A stretch of DNA of 64,000 bases, taken from assembly GCA_004026145.2 (NCBI GenBank), contig CP034977.1, positions 1,087,043 through 1,151,042 of the forward strand. Direction: 5' to 3'. Position 1 is the first letter of the stretch; every line of letters starts with the position of its first letter. The DNA is from Takifugu bimaculatus. Taxonomy: Eukaryota; Chordata; Actinopteri; Tetraodontiformes; Tetraodontidae. The notes beneath the pieces are model-generated. The model searched no databases and had not been told where the DNA came from. It was given only the letters and a program-made list of their open reading frames with translations. Positions 24,211 to 37,727 of this stretch are shown here, one piece after another. A program made the position numbers and the translations under genes.

Positions 24211-27200
24211 ATGAGTTCCCAGACAAGTTTTGGCAGCAACATGCTGTGTAAGTTTTGCACAAATTGCACAAAGTTTTGGTTCATTTATTTGAGGAGAATG
24301 CAAGCAAATGTTTGTCTTTGTTTTCCCTGAAGTCCAGTCCATTAACGATGACCTGAACGCATCACTGGCCACAGCAGATGAGTTATCGAAAGAGTTCAAC
24401 TCCCTGCTGAAGGAGGTGTCCTCGGAAGAAAAGACTGGAACACAGGTTCAGTACCGCTGTTCTCCTTGCAGCTCTTTTATTCTCTTTAGTGTCTGTGTGA
24501 TTCTTTAAATATTATTTTAAAATAAACTAAAAAAAGGATGTGTTGCCACGAATGCCCTGTAAACATAATTTACATTTTAAGGGCCACATTAAAATACATT
24601 GTGATCATTTATTCATTATTGAATAATAGATGTTTCTTCAAAATTCACTTAGAATCATTATAATAAAATCATTTAAAAAAGATTCTCTTAGCAATTTCTC
24701 TCATACAACTCAGCTATATGTGTCAGTATTGATTCACTATCCACCTCGGTATCAATATTGTTATCTGACTAAAGTACAAAATCCCATTTGTTCCACAGAG
24801 ATATTTTCACTTTAATCAGTCGTTTTTTCCCCATCAGACCAGCCCTCGAGTTTCCAGAGAGCAGCCTCGGTCCATCAGCCCCAAAGTTTCAAGCCCACAG
24901 CGGACAGGCAGTGATGGAAGCTCCAGTCCTCAGCCCTTCTCTTCAAACTCAACAACTTACTATTCCTCTGACTCCATCTCCAGCGCTAAAAATGTCCCAT
25001 CCTCTCCGGTCTTTACTACAAGCCCGCTGGCTTCCCCCAAGAGCCAGAGGCACGCACGTTCTCCACTGCCTCGGGCTGGGTCTGACAGCTACCAGCATGG
25101 CCAGTATAGCCCCATACAGGCTCCCCGTAGCCCGAGGCATAACTCCCCGAGCCTGAGCCCGCGAGGCCCGAGTCCTTCTCTGAGCCCCACAGCTCTTTCC
25201 TTTGGCCAGTCCTCACGGTCTGCCACCTTCCACCCCTCCCCGAACTTGTTGAACCCATACGATAACACTCAGATGGGCCGCAGGTCACCCCGGCGGGAGA
25301 GAAGCCCCTCCCCTCTGTCTCTGAACCATCCCATGTCCAGCACGCTGCCACGAAATTTTGGATTTCGCGAACCGGGTAGGTGGCGTTACTGGCAGCCAGC
25401 TAGCTGCTGCCACGTTTGTCAGTGGAAAATGAATTACATATTCTCAACGGTAATCACTCCTCTTCTCTACTCCTCTCAAAGATGGTGCACAGCAGCACAA
25501 GAGTCCCAGCAAATGGAACGAAACAGATCTGGATGTGTCCTATGAGAAGAAACCTCACCACACCTATGACAGTTGGTTGATTTTCTAGCTCAGCTCATCC
25601 ACTCTTTTAACATCTGTACTGCACAGTAGGAGTTGTATAGTGACCCAAGGACAGACAATTGATTAACAGACCAAAGGAGCACCGGCCCTCGACTCTGTTT
25701 TCATAATGTAAACTTTTCTGTTCCAGAGACGGAGTGGGTCCGGCCGACTGTGCCAAGTAGCAGCTGGAGGGAATCTGACCTTGATGGCCCACCACCAGCT
25801 CCAAGCCCCAAAAAGGTATCATCAATTTTCGGGGTTTAAACACAAAGATTCGCCACCACTAAAACCATCTGCAGAATTGTAATAAGTGACTAGCATAAAC
25901 TGATATAACGCAACCAGTATTAATTGTCTTAGAAAAAATGTTATCTCTGTCTTTTCCTCCCGCTCCAGGATACTCGGGCTAAAGCTTTGCAGTTCTCCCC
26001 CAGCTCACTTCCCCGTAATGCACGAATATCAACACCTCCAGAGATTTTGTCTCCATCCCATTCCTCCTACACCGTCCAGCCCATCTCCCGTATTTCTATT
26101 CCTCCGACCTCCACTCAGGCCCGCCAGCACAGGCCTATCCCTCTTTCTGTCATCATGCGTCTCCAAAATCCACACTGGGGGGCAATGTCAACCCGCCACC
26201 CCAGACTGGGAGGAGAAGGCGATATGGCAGCATATCAACCGGCTCCGCCCATGCCGAGGGAGTTCTTCAAAGAGCCCTTTTTCCAGCCTCAGAGGCATCC
26301 ACCAGAGTTGAGGCAGCCAGCCGTGTACAGCGATGGTAAAACACGTCCACGAGACAAGTTTAGATGTCGGGTAACTTCAGCTAACACATGTGCTTTTTCT
26401 TTGTTTAGCGCTCAGCTCAGGGGATGTAGACGCTGAGTTGGAGCGGCTGGACTCGCCTCATAAAATGGCCGTGATTTCGGAGCATCCGTTCACCCAGTCT
26501 GAGCAGGCTGTAACCCCAGCTCCCCGGCCTCTCAGCCCCACCAGGTTACAGCCAATGGTGGCTCCAGAGGCTCAGAGCCAAGAGATTCCTGACATAGAAG
26601 AGTTGCTCCGCATCCGGGCTGAAATTCCCCGGGCTTTGAAGAGACGAGGCTCCGTTGACCAATCGCAGCCCCTAAAAAAAGCCTCACATTACCAGCCAAA
26701 CCAGTACAAAACTCTAATCGACAAGCTGTTTAGGAAGAAGGAGCGCCGTTCGAGAGGAGAGCAAGGCAGTGACGCCAGCAGCTCTTCAGAAGGAGAGGAG
26801 TGCGCTATGCCTCCTTCTTTTACACCTAAAAAATCAGCTGTGATCCCCCAGGAGGTCAGAGTGAGACATGGTCTCCCATGTAAGCATCTCAGTCTAAATA
26901 AAAACGCCTGAAATTGTTGAAAGTCTGCTTCTGTTACGACTTCAGAGCTACAATTCCATACTCCGGAGGCCTAAAAAAGAACGTAAAAGTTCTGGGAAGC
27001 GAGCCCGGCTCAGTCCCCACGTCCTGGCGTTAGATGGAGCACTGCACGGCGAACTGGAGACAGTGCAGAAAGCTGTGCAAGAGGTGCGTGCAGAGCTACT
27101 CTACACTAATCAGTGCCGGTGCTTGGACCTTATTATATGGAAAACCACTGCATTCGCTTCAGTGCAGCAGCGTGGCGCCGCCTTCTTTCTGTCCTTGTTC

Positions 27201-28118
27201 CTAACTAAGCAAACTGCTGTTCTGTAGATGACCGACCCGAGCCAACCCAACGACGAAGGCATCACCGCCCTTCACAATGCTATCTGCGGGGGTCACTACA
27301 ACGTTGTGGACTTTCTGGTTCGCATCGGGGCCAATGTCAGTGCTCCAGACAGCCACGGCTGGTAAATATTCACATTCTTTCCGCCTGGTCATGTTGTCAT
27401 TGCGATCGGCGGCGGAGTCTCGATGCACGTTGGTGCTGACTCTTTCTCCCTCAGGACGCCGCTGCACTGCGCGGCCTCCTGCAACGACCGTCTTCTCTGT
27501 GAGTTTTTGGTGAGAAACGGCGGGGCGGTGATGGCCATGACGGAGAGTGACGGCGCCACTGCCTCCCAGAAATGTGACCCGTATGCTGTCGGCTTTGAGG
27601 AGTGCGAGAACTTTCTGAGAGGCGAGGAGTGCACACACACCTGCACACACACACACATACCCGATGACATTGAAATGATTCTTGAAATGATATTTTGAAA
27701 GACAAGCAGGTCACGGTCGAAGTAACGCATCCTGTACAAACAGGGCGTCTACTTCTCTCTCCGGGACAATAAGACGCGCTTAAATATGTTGCATTCATGT
27801 GATTCCAGGTATGGAGGAGGCCATGGGTTTGGAAAACAGCGGGGTGCTGTATGCGCTGTGGAGCTACCCAGCTCAGGCGCCTGATGAGCTGAGCTTCAAA
27901 GATGGAGACATGGTCACCATCCTGCAGAAACCTGAGGGCTCAGACTGGTGGTGGGCCTCACTCTGTGGCAGAGAGGGCTTTGTGCCAAACAACTACTTTG
28001 GGGTAAGATGCAGCGATGATGTTTTAGACTATTTATCCCTCACTCCCTGCAAAAAACATTAATATAATTGTCTGTTTTTCAGCTTTTCCCAAAGGTTCGA
28101 CCAAAGACTCTCTGCTAA
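24211..28118 (+). CDS. ppp1r13l: iASPP, inhibitor of apoptosis-stimulating protein of p53
   Basis: Ankyrin-SH3 protein that binds p53 and NF-kB p65 and restrains p53-driven apoptosis; it also occurs at cell junctions. Twelve coding exons: 24211-24247, 24333-24445, 24838-25375, 25482-25571, 25727-25815, 25969-26335, 26409-26860, 26946-27083, 27228-27361, 27455-27621, 27809-28002, 28083-28118 (TAA), 2355 nt, 784 residues against about 828 in human. Seen in order: a short N-terminal helix region (FQSINDDL), a long Ser/Pro/Arg-rich region with SPR and SPK motifs, the conserved [15 protein letters not shown] block, [10 protein letters not shown], two ankyrin repeats ([37 protein letters not shown]) and an SH3 domain ([15 protein letters not shown] through NYFGLFP). 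iASPP rather than ASPP1/2 because it matches the PPP1R13L linker blocks. The frame is intact throughout. The intron after 27621 closes only with a GC donor (GC-AG). A polyA signal lies at 28657. Confidence 0.94.
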
Positions 28119-28656
28119 TCCATTTGTTAGAACTTAAATGACGACTTTGTATTCCAGCATGACAGAGTTGTTGAAATGAACTGTCTTTAGTATGATTATA
28201 GTTCTTCTGTGGGGCGGGTGAACAGTTTCTGATATTCCAGACAAGGAAATACTCAAGTTTTTGTGACAGAATATACTATTTGCAATGGATATGCTAAAAA
28301 TTCTTTCCTGTAAAACTAAAACTAGAGATACATCGTGTATGTAAAGCCAAGGTCGGACTCTGCTTTTTAACAATGTTCCATGCATAAAGTCAACTTTTAT
28401 ATGTTAATGACAGATTAGAAATGAAATACTAAACTGCGGCTGTAGTGTTTAGTGTCCACTGCGTGTTGCTACATTTGCCAAACTGCTCTAAATGTTAGTG
28501 GAACTGCCTCAAACTGCCTTCTGGTGGATCAAAAAAGAAAGGAAAAATAACAGGAATGATGGTCAGATGACATGAAACTGTATAGTTAGTACTGGCTTGA
28601 AGGGAAATGATGATTAAAGTTGTCCTCCAATGTGACTCTAGAATTTATTAGCGTAT

Positions 28657-28662
28657 AATAAA
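28657..28662 (+). terminator. ppp1r13l polyadenylation signal AATAAA
   Basis: AATAAA about 540 bases after the stop. The intervening 28119-28656 is 3' UTR with no other gene seen. Confidence 0.55.
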
Positions 28663-28716
28663 TATATTTTTAAAATGTGTTTGTCACGCGTGTGTGCATT
28701 TCCTCGTCAAGGGAAT

Positions 28717-28755
28717 ATTGACAGCAATATTGACAGCAATATTCACAGCAATATT
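28717..28755. repeat. 12-bp tandem repeat containing CAATATT
   Basis: Three near-identical adjacent copies of a unit GACAGCAATATT (the third carries CACAG). Lies just after the ppp1r13l polyA signal. Too short to call a satellite. Confidence 0.8.
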
Positions 28756-30364
28756 TAATCACCACGGGACCATTTTTCATCATAGGCCAGCAGGTGTCGC
28801 TGTAGTAATGTACAAAATGACAGATATTTGAAGACGGAGAGCAGATAAGATATTATTTATTGTTTGGCACCCGGCTTTGCTTTGTACTTGTTATTTTTTT
28901 ATTGCTCTTTCTTCTTTGAAGATGATTGGTTTTGTCTTACATCACAAATGACCCAGATGATTTCTAAGATTTGTAATTAATCGTTTATTATTATGCATAA
29001 GGGTTATTACAATAAAAGCCTACTTACACAGTTAATATTTTTTAATGAAGTCTTTTGATCTGTAGCTCTCTATCCCACAGAAATTTAAGAAAACCAACAA
29101 CTCTTGCGTCATCACAGTCCCTTATGCCTACGAGTGTCAAGGCTGCTTCATGCTGGTTTCCATTTTAACATTTTACTTATTTTAGTTTTAGGCAGATTAT
29201 TAAAGAATAATCAGGATGTTAATGGGAATTCTTGTGAAAAAGAGACACTTAAATTATACTGGTTCACTATGTGGTAATCTTGTTCTGTGTCCAAACCGTT
29301 TCCATTGAATAATCCAGCTGATTTCCACTGCCTGTAGCCTCATACATGATATTATGATTAAATTAGTCAAGAGTGCCAGATTCTGATTCATAAAAATCCT
29401 CTTATTTGCTTCTTAGATAAGTTAAAATGCTAAGATCTGCTAAACGAAAAGATATTCCAAACTTTAAAACAAACAATGGCTTTAATCATTCTTTGTAAAT
29501 TGGTTCTCAGAAATGAACCTTATATTCAGGTTACACAGGTGCTTACTCTTGTTGTTTCTGGAGTGCAAGTGTTTGCAGCAGTTTCATATTTTTGGTGACG
29601 AGCAGTGACTGTGTTCAGGCCGAACTCATTTGATGGTTCATTGAAACCCCATTACGGCCTCCACCAAGCAAAATGAACTCTTATTGACACGAGCTGATGC
29701 CACTGAGTCCGAGGAGGGTGGGAGGAATCCGCCCTGCTGGGGAGACTTTTTAGTTTTTCCTCCTTTTTTTTGTCTTATTCTCTTCCACTCACACTGATTT
29801 CAGAGATGTTGCTCTTTGCCCGTCAGGATCTGAAAATACCACCTGACCCAACAGGCCAGTGCTGCAATCAAGAAAACATGCAAGAGCAAATGAGAGAAGA
29901 GGGGATTTACAGACAGGAAAGGATGGAATGGAGGAGAAAAACACTCAAACTGTCACCAACCATATTGCGATGAAGAGAAATAAAGAATACAAATGGAACA
30001 AATGCAACAAAAAGGATGTTTGTTTTCCCACCAACTGTCATCTCGAACCGTTGTGGTCATTAACAAGTGACTTCGGCGAGCAATGTTGTATGTTTTGGAA
30101 AGCGTTCCTCTTGATGATACTTCTGAGGAGATTGGTTTTGTCAGCTTGGAGACATGAAAACATACCACGGCGTAATCTGGGCACAAGAGGGCTCCATTAT
30201 TTACACACAACAAAGAAGCCAATGCAGTTTATCGCTACCACAAACAACTGGGTGAGATGAACTGTCAGCATGGCGTACGATATGTGTGTCTGCGTTCCAA
30301 CAGACTACAGCGGCCCTTTATTTGAGAGTATTGTATGTGACAGCCAGCAAACTGCCTTGAAGGA

Positions 30365-30368
<4 letters not shown>

Positions 30369-30411
<43 letters not shown>
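30369..30411. repeat. (GT)n microsatellite
   Basis: Uninterrupted GT dinucleotide run of about 21 units in the ppp1r13l-tmem91 spacer. Confidence 0.95.
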
Positions 30412-30412
<1 letters not shown>

Positions 30413-32523
30413 CTCTGCTCTTACACTAAGGTGAGCGGACAGATCTGTGACCCAGCAGAAGCTCTTCTGGAACCAGCCAGCTCTACATAAAGGGCACGCA
30501 CCAAAAATGGTGAAACAACAAATACGGGAACATCTTACTGGACTTGTTCTGCTCCACCGCTGCTAATTTCTTTCCCTCCTTCCTTGTTTTTTTTTTTTTT
30601 TGTTAATTCAGATCCGTGCCGCCACTTTGCGCTCCCGTGGAGTGGTGAATAATAGAGGATGGCTCGTCCTCTCTCCTTTCCGTGGTTAATCAGAGCTCGC
30701 CTGGGCGAACCCTTATCCGCCTCTCCTCACTTTAATAAATCATTCAGGCCTTGATGGGAGAAAAAAAAAAGCCCTTCATTGTAGGCTAAGCAGGGTTCTC
30801 TGGCACGAACCTTCCAACTCATCTCATTGTTAGACAGTCAACTCAAAACCAACCATGAGACCGTCAGCCACCTTCCTCTCCTCCTTCATCACTTTCATAG
30901 GGGCTGGCTCTGGACCGCCCTCCTCTGGTTCCAAAGCATTTTAATAGTTATTTTATGCTGCCAACTAATGTGTGATGATGTCATTGCATCCATCTTCTGG
31001 ATTTGGGGTCATTTAGGGATGATTTGAAAGCTTTTGCAGGAATCTTCTTTGGTTCCACATCCTTGAAAGCACTCCTTTCCTCCTCCTCTCATCTCATCCC
31101 CTCTGTCAATACATCTCAAGATCCACTCTGGGTTTTAGCACTTGTGAATACTCCTTCCTGTCCAGCCTGTGTATCCTGCTGTCTTTAAGTGGTTCACACA
31201 CAGATGCCAAGCAGTGGTTGTTTTGGGCTTTTTTTTCTTAATCTGGCTACATTAACTTGCCTTCATCCTTCTTGGCAGAAGGATAGTAATCACTTTAATT
31301 GGCAAGAGACCCGAGCCCATCATCTTTCTTCCTCTCTCTAAATGTTTATCTTACTGTCTTACTCCAAATCTCCTTTTATTCAACATTGAACAGTAAAATG
31401 GACACTTTCCTAAGATTTCACAGAGCCTGAGCAGATGGAGGTAAAGTTATCAGAGAATATAAAAGTATAATCCCACCGGAGGCGTTTACACGATGGCAAC
31501 CTCCTTTTTCACTTGTTGATCCCCAAAGTCACACTTGCTTTTTGTCCCCTCACAGCTCAGCGTGTAATCAATTTATCAGGACATTAATCTCTCTCTCCTC
31601 TGGAGAAAACATCACACATTCACCCTTTCTCTCTCTTTTCCCAGTTGGTTTATGGCAATTGAATGGTGTGAGAGTGCACGTGTAGTTTTGTGCGTGTGTG
31701 TTCACAGTAGATTTATGTAAACATTTCAGCATAAGTGTGTGGGTTGGAGGTGAGGCCTAAGATGTGAATGTGTGTGGGTGTGTTTGTGTATTTCACTCTA
31801 AGCTCTCTCCATTTTGTTTGTCCTTGTATCCCTCAGCGTTTTCCCCTTATGTAAGATAAGTAATTCAAAGACAAAAAACCTGTCCGTGCATTGTCTTTGC
31901 AGGAGCACAAGGCTGCTTTCCCTTGAATTGGACCTGCCCCAGCCGGCCGCACCAGATCCAGCTGCTGCATTTGAACTTGATTCCGATTATTCGTAGGTTA
32001 TTTTCTCATTTCTTTAAATCTACCCACAGGATCTGACACTTTCTAACATTAATTAATCTTTAAAACCCCAAAGTGATTTGATTTCCACTCCTCTGTGAGA
32101 ATTAGATTAACTGTGTATTCCCTGCTGAGCTACCCCCCCCGGCTTTCTGCTAATGCTACCCTCCTCGGCCTGCACCATCCTCCTCCAACAGGGTTGTTGA
32201 TGTGTCCATCCATGCATAAATGTTGCAACAACACTGGAGAAAAGTGCATGCCTAATTAAAACACGCCGACTCATTTGCACACAGCCTGCAATATATTAGA
32301 AGTGACCTAATTTTACATCGAGTAACATTCAGTTAAAAAGCCACTGTACATGCACGTCTGTGCAAGAATAAGTTGCCGTCTTTTCACCTTTGTGCAAAAT
32401 CCCCGGTTAGCTCATTACTCTTCAATCAGCTTGTGGGAAAAGGTCAACCTTTAAGGAGATAAAGGTCTTATGACACTTTGTTCAACACCGGGCACTGGCA
32501 TTTACACATTATTAGCCACAAAA

Positions 32524-32541
32524 TGATTGATTAATTAGTCA
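32524..32541. promoter_or_regulatory. Homeodomain-type motif cluster (candidate enhancer core)
   Basis: An 18-nt run carries TGATTGAT (PBX/HOX-like) immediately followed by TAATTA. It sits in an AT-rich stretch (32.2-32.6 kb) with several TTAATTA/CATTA motifs and little simple repeat, a texture typical of conserved noncoding elements. Conservation itself cannot be judged here. Confidence 0.25.
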
Positions 32542-35367
32542 AAGAATGGCTGGTCATTGGTAATGACTGAGGTCAGACGGCCTTGTTTGTGCTTGATATC
32601 TATTTGAAATGCTCAGTTTTGTATTTCAATGTACCAACAGGCCTGTGGCCAACACCAATCAAATCTGCTCAAGCAGACGACAGAGCTTATTATACTGTCT
32701 GGTCAACTGCTGTTCTTGAACAAAGACGTAAAGCCAGAGCGCAGGAGAGCAGAAAAGAGGGTAAATGTGCGACAGCAGGTGGATGTGCCCGGGCTAAAGA
32801 GAGATTATTGATCTTTGCTTCATGATGGAGTGAGAGGCTGCTGTCGCTCTGGCCGCAGGTTGACAAATGGAGCGTCGGATAGGCAGCTTTGTGATCGCGC
32901 GGACCAATTGGAGAGAGCCGAACGACAAGACGAAAACAAAAAGCAGCCTAAAGGTTAAACCATTTCTGGGAGATGGGGATTCTAGCTGAGAGCAGTGCAC
33001 CTCATTAAATACTCAGCGTAAGCCCTGTGGATTTCATTGATTGCTGGTGTCCAGCGATGCCTGAGCTTTATCCCACGTAGCCTCCAACGAAAGAAGAGAA
33101 ATGAGCACGAGCCTGAAGCAGGGATGATTGTTTTTGCATCTTCTGACTGGAGATCGTAACGTGGCCTGGCTTGGTTGGCTAAACTGGGTCATATAGCAGA
33201 AATATAGGGGCTGACACGAGGTGGAGTCTTCCTCGCTGGGGGGCATCCAACTGCCTCCACTCTGTAATGGCACAGACAAATTCCCTTTGTAATACCACCC
33301 TCCCCTCCCTGCAACTCCCTGTTTGTTTCATCTTTTTAATTTTTTTTTTACTTTGACGTTTGTCCCACTTGTATTTTTGAATCCCTGACATTGTATTTCT
33401 TGCTTGCACCTAGCTGTGTGCGGTGGATATCGCATTTGCAGCTTGTCTGCTAGATGATCTGGCATCCCGTTGAACACCATAACAACCTTATATCCCTATA
33501 GTCTTAACCCCAATCCTTCAAACCTAAAATGACCCCTCTAATCCTCTTAAAGAAGTAAGAAAATGCAAAATGCCCTCACTTTGCATTCATTCTGTCCTTA
33601 TGGGGACTTTAGAGTAATTAAAATATTAACCAGCACATGCTAGTGCACTAAGTAGAAGGCTTTAGGACCCAGTATTTCTGTCCTCCAGTAATCAGAGATG
33701 AGAGATGAAGGAGGGCGAGAGAGAGAGGAGAGGTTGAAGGGGGAGAGGACGAGTGGAATTTGGAAAGTCCTGTCAGGGAAGAGCTGGGGTGTCAGGGGAA
33801 AGTTGATACGTTGTGATTTATGCAGCAGTGAGGATTAATGGGAGAACGGACACGCGAGCGATGTGCTGGTTGAGGGGGGGTCAGTCACCGCACTCAGGTG
33901 TATTAGGAGCATCTGCGTATTTCCACATTCATCGACCCAGGAGTCCCTGCGAGGTCGGCCTTTGCGTTCTGCACCTCTGTCGACACGTGTAGGAGACACA
34001 TATACAGGCGGACCTACCTTCTGCCCACACTCAGAGCAGGGTGGGGGGGCAACAGGAGCGGTGCGTGGAGCAGCCTTCATCCCTGAAGATGACTGCATTC
34101 CCGCATTCTTCCAAGCACCGTCCCACAGAAAGGACAGGACGGATCTGAGGTCCCAGCATAAAGGTGAGCTTGCGTTTCACTGACAGGACACCTTCAGCTG
34201 CAGGATCAGCGGGGGGGGGGCAAATAACGCCGAAACCACCGTGTTCGCCCCGCGCTGTTATGGGTCGATCATTATCGGCCAGCGCTGCAGAAACGTCGTT
34301 AAATATTTAGAGATAATTCTACTGTTATTGTTCCACCACCCCACCCCCACTCTTGCAGAAGAGCAATCTCTAATAGGGATCACGAAGCATATAAAGGTAT
34401 TTAACATAATTCCTACCTCACTATGAGTGTGTGTATATATGCATATGCATTATTTAATAAATCGAACACTGGTTGTGTCAGAAGAACTGATTGTAAATAA
34501 TATTGAGTAATATTAAGGAAATGTCTCATAAATAAGCACATGTCGTCTATTTTCTCTTGACGGGGTTAATATAAAAAATGTGTCTATGTCATTGTCAAGG
34601 CGATGCTCTGATAATGACCTCCCAAACCATCACTCTTATGAAGATTTCTGAGAGCTTAATTAGCTCATATCATTTGGCTCTAAGCTGCATGCACACCCTT
34701 GCACACAAACTTACTTATGGGAGCTGCATTGTTTCATATTTGCTCCACAGAGACTACATTATCTTGTTTTTTTCTGTATGCAGTTAAAAAAAAGGGGGGC
34801 TTTAAACACAGACAGCATCTATCCACTAATCCAGGTTACCTGCTCCAGAAGCTCTTTTTGACATTTTTAACACTTTAATTGATGTGGTCTATGTTCTCTG
34901 GAGATGCTGTTGCAATATCTGATTATCTACCAAATGATAATATAAAAAAATAGGGGTATGTAACATCTTTATGCATATGAATGTAGGATGTCTGTGTAGA
35001 TGTAGATGTCTGTGATGATCTCAATATAGACTCACTGCATGCCCATGTGGCCATTTTGTGTTTTAACCATTTTTTCAGTAACTAAGCTTACATCACCATG
35101 TCATATTGTGTCTGTACCAATATTAAGGTGAGCATACATGTAAGCCCAGAAAAATGGGGATGAGATTCAGGCACTGAGACAGGAATACAGGATACAAAAA
35201 GGAGTACACAAACAAGGACTTTGAGAAGCTAAGCTTGTAGTGGGTGTCCACAGCAGGGCAACTGAATAGGATGCACAGTGTACAATACATTTTGCACGAA
35301 TACTGAATACAACATATTGCAGAATCTTATTCCTTAGGCCTCATTGCACTCAAGCCCCAGCTGTGCA

Positions 35368-35389
35368 AACTGTGTTTGTGTGTGTGTGT

Positions 35390-35472
<83 letters not shown>
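35368..35472. repeat. Long (GT)n microsatellite
   Basis: About 50 GT units with one TA interruption near the start. Open frames across it (poly-Val/Cys, poly-His/Thr) are artefacts of the repeat. Confidence 0.97.
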
Positions 35473-35473
<1 letters not shown>

Positions 35474-36669
35474 CGTCAGAGTGGGCATACAGTGAACGGT
35501 TTATTGAGTTGGCTCTGTAAAACACACAGTCTGCAGAGGGCGTTCAAGTAAGGGCAGAGCTCATGTGTGCGTGTTCATTAATGTATGGAGTAATTCAGTG
35601 GAAATGATTCTCCCTCTGCTGTCTAATGTGACAGCAACACACTCTTCTTGGAAGGAACGGCTGGAATTATCCCATCCAGTTATTATCAAGCTGAGCAGAA
35701 GAACAATTCTGAAATGGCAAATTAGCCCCTGGTTCATTTATCCCACAGCGAGCGCTCCACTCCATGGTGAATTTGTTTCCATAGGAACAGGATGTTACTT
35801 TGGGCATCATAAGCTGTATAACACCCTCATGTAGCTGCCGTGTTTTTCTTTTTTGTCAGGGATCTTTTCTTCCTGTCAGGCACGGTGCAACAAGATAAAT
35901 ACAACAGGAGCATTTTTAGCAGCGATATTACCAGCTCAGATTTCCAGCAGCAACGATGCTATTTCCTTTCTCAAAATGCGCTGGGCAAAAAAAAAGAATA
36001 ATAATACAGCAATTACTTCCAGCTCTGTGCACGACTGTGTTTATGCCAAATGGCAGAGAGTTACTGCGCACCGCGACGACTGCAGAGTAGCGGAAAATCT
36101 CTACAAGAGTCAGCAGCAACAGTTCTCTCCTTCTGAAACAGCACTATTGTATTTCACTTTGGCTGCACATTTCAAGCCCTGTTGTCAAGCAACAAGGACT
36201 GAAGGAAAATAAAGGGCCATATAAATAAATGGGCTACATTCTATGGCAATGCAACAGCCCAAAAGGAAGATGAATGCAAAGGAGAAGCATGCGTGAAAGT
36301 GTTGATAAGCACTTGCAGTGTCCTTGCAGCCTTTCCGCCACCCGACTGGATGGTTTATGAGCATTGTAGGTTTCCCAAAAAGGAGGTATAGCTGATAATA
36401 CAGCCGACAGAAGTCTTTTTACGGTGGATGAGCAGAGGTGCAGGATGGAGGTGGTGTAGGGGTGGAGGGATGGATGCGTAATAAAGCTGAGTGCATCTCT
36501 CCTGCAATGGAGCCACAGCAAGTGGAGAGGACAGAAGGGGGGGGCGGGGGGGTGAAGTGTTACAAATGTAATGCCGGGGGTGAGTACAAGTGCGTGCGCA
36601 TCGTCTGGCATTTGTTCAGAAGTGTGCGCCTGTGTGAGTTCAATGGCAGTGGAGTTTGCTCAGAGCCGT

Positions 36670-36683
36670 TGCTGACGTCAGCA
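36670..36683. promoter_or_regulatory. Perfect CRE-type MARE palindrome
   Basis: TGCTGACGTCAGCA is the exact 14-bp consensus for the CRE-type MAF recognition element and contains a full CRE core (TGACGTCA). It lies in a locally GC-rich island 2.1 kb upstream of the tmem91-like start codon. Function is inferred from motif identity only. Confidence 0.45.
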
Positions 36684-37727
36684 GCGGTCGCCCGGCTCGT
36701 TCAGCAGGAGAGGCACTCTCCTTCCATAAAGGGGTGTGTGCAGTGGGGAGGGGGGGCAAGGTCTGGGTTCCACACCACAGAGCGGTATCAGGGTACGAAC
36801 GAGCATCTACCGGGGAAACCTGAAAGACGCCCAATTATTCCATTTAATTCTGTGCTGTGCAGCGAAGTGCGTGACAGTGAGTCACTGAATTGATCTGGAG
36901 CACTCTGCCAGGCAGGGTGAATACATACTGATGAGGTATTATGTCATTTACTTAAATTACACTCCCTGGCAAGCAAGGAGATACCCGTGGCACACCATGT
37001 AGTCTCAAGTGTTTCTTCACAGTGAGATTTCTCCAGCATTTATTTGCTCTTTCTTCGATTAATCCAGGTTGGATTACTCCATAATACTTAGCTCACCATA
37101 TAAAGTCACCTACCACTGAAATGGTATAGAGAATAACATGTGTATGTCCAGCCTTTTACTCATTATTTTGATTTTATAAGCAGCTTATCCTGTGGGAGGC
37201 TGTTGAGACAAATCCTAACACGCATGAGGTGAGAAGAAGGCTGCCTGGATGGATGAACACTGTAAACACCTAAACAGCACACACAGTAATGCACAGTATA
37301 CAAACATACATTAACCTAAATAACTCTTCATTTGCCTTGAGTTTTGCTTTTTTCATACTCACACTTTTTATATAAAGGCTAAATCCAGCTGTGGTGTCGA
37401 GGTTCTGTCTTGTTTGTTAAAAATCCGATGTCTTTTCAAGTTTACTTTTATTTGTCAATTGTATGCATTTCAATGGGAACAAAAGATATTTAAGATATTC
37501 AATTTGATGTACAGAATGCAAAGCAAATGGTAGATAATACAGTGAGTCCCTTGTGTTCTCCCCTCGGTGTAGCCATCAGATAAAATACCGAGCTAGTGTT
37601 TTACAGTATCTCAGCACGTGGATGCAACCTCTTGTGAACTATATTTGCTTTTGTGTTACCAGTATCCGAACACTGTCTAATATAGACTGGTTGTACGGCG
37701 TTTGCTCAGAAGTGCAGCTCTCCTTGA

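Noticed and set aside
27201..27798. Overlapping antisense open frames of 115-151 codons
   Set aside because: They mirror the GC-rich ankyrin-repeat exons of ppp1r13l and a CA repeat; no independent coding signal.
33863..34183. 106-codon open frame in the spacer
   Set aside because: No recognisable motif, overlapped by an opposite-strand frame of similar length, and crosses G-rich simple sequence; probably chance.
35334..35551. Open frames with long Val/Cys or His/Thr runs on both strands
   Set aside because: They are translations of the (GT)n microsatellite and have no family match or splice context.
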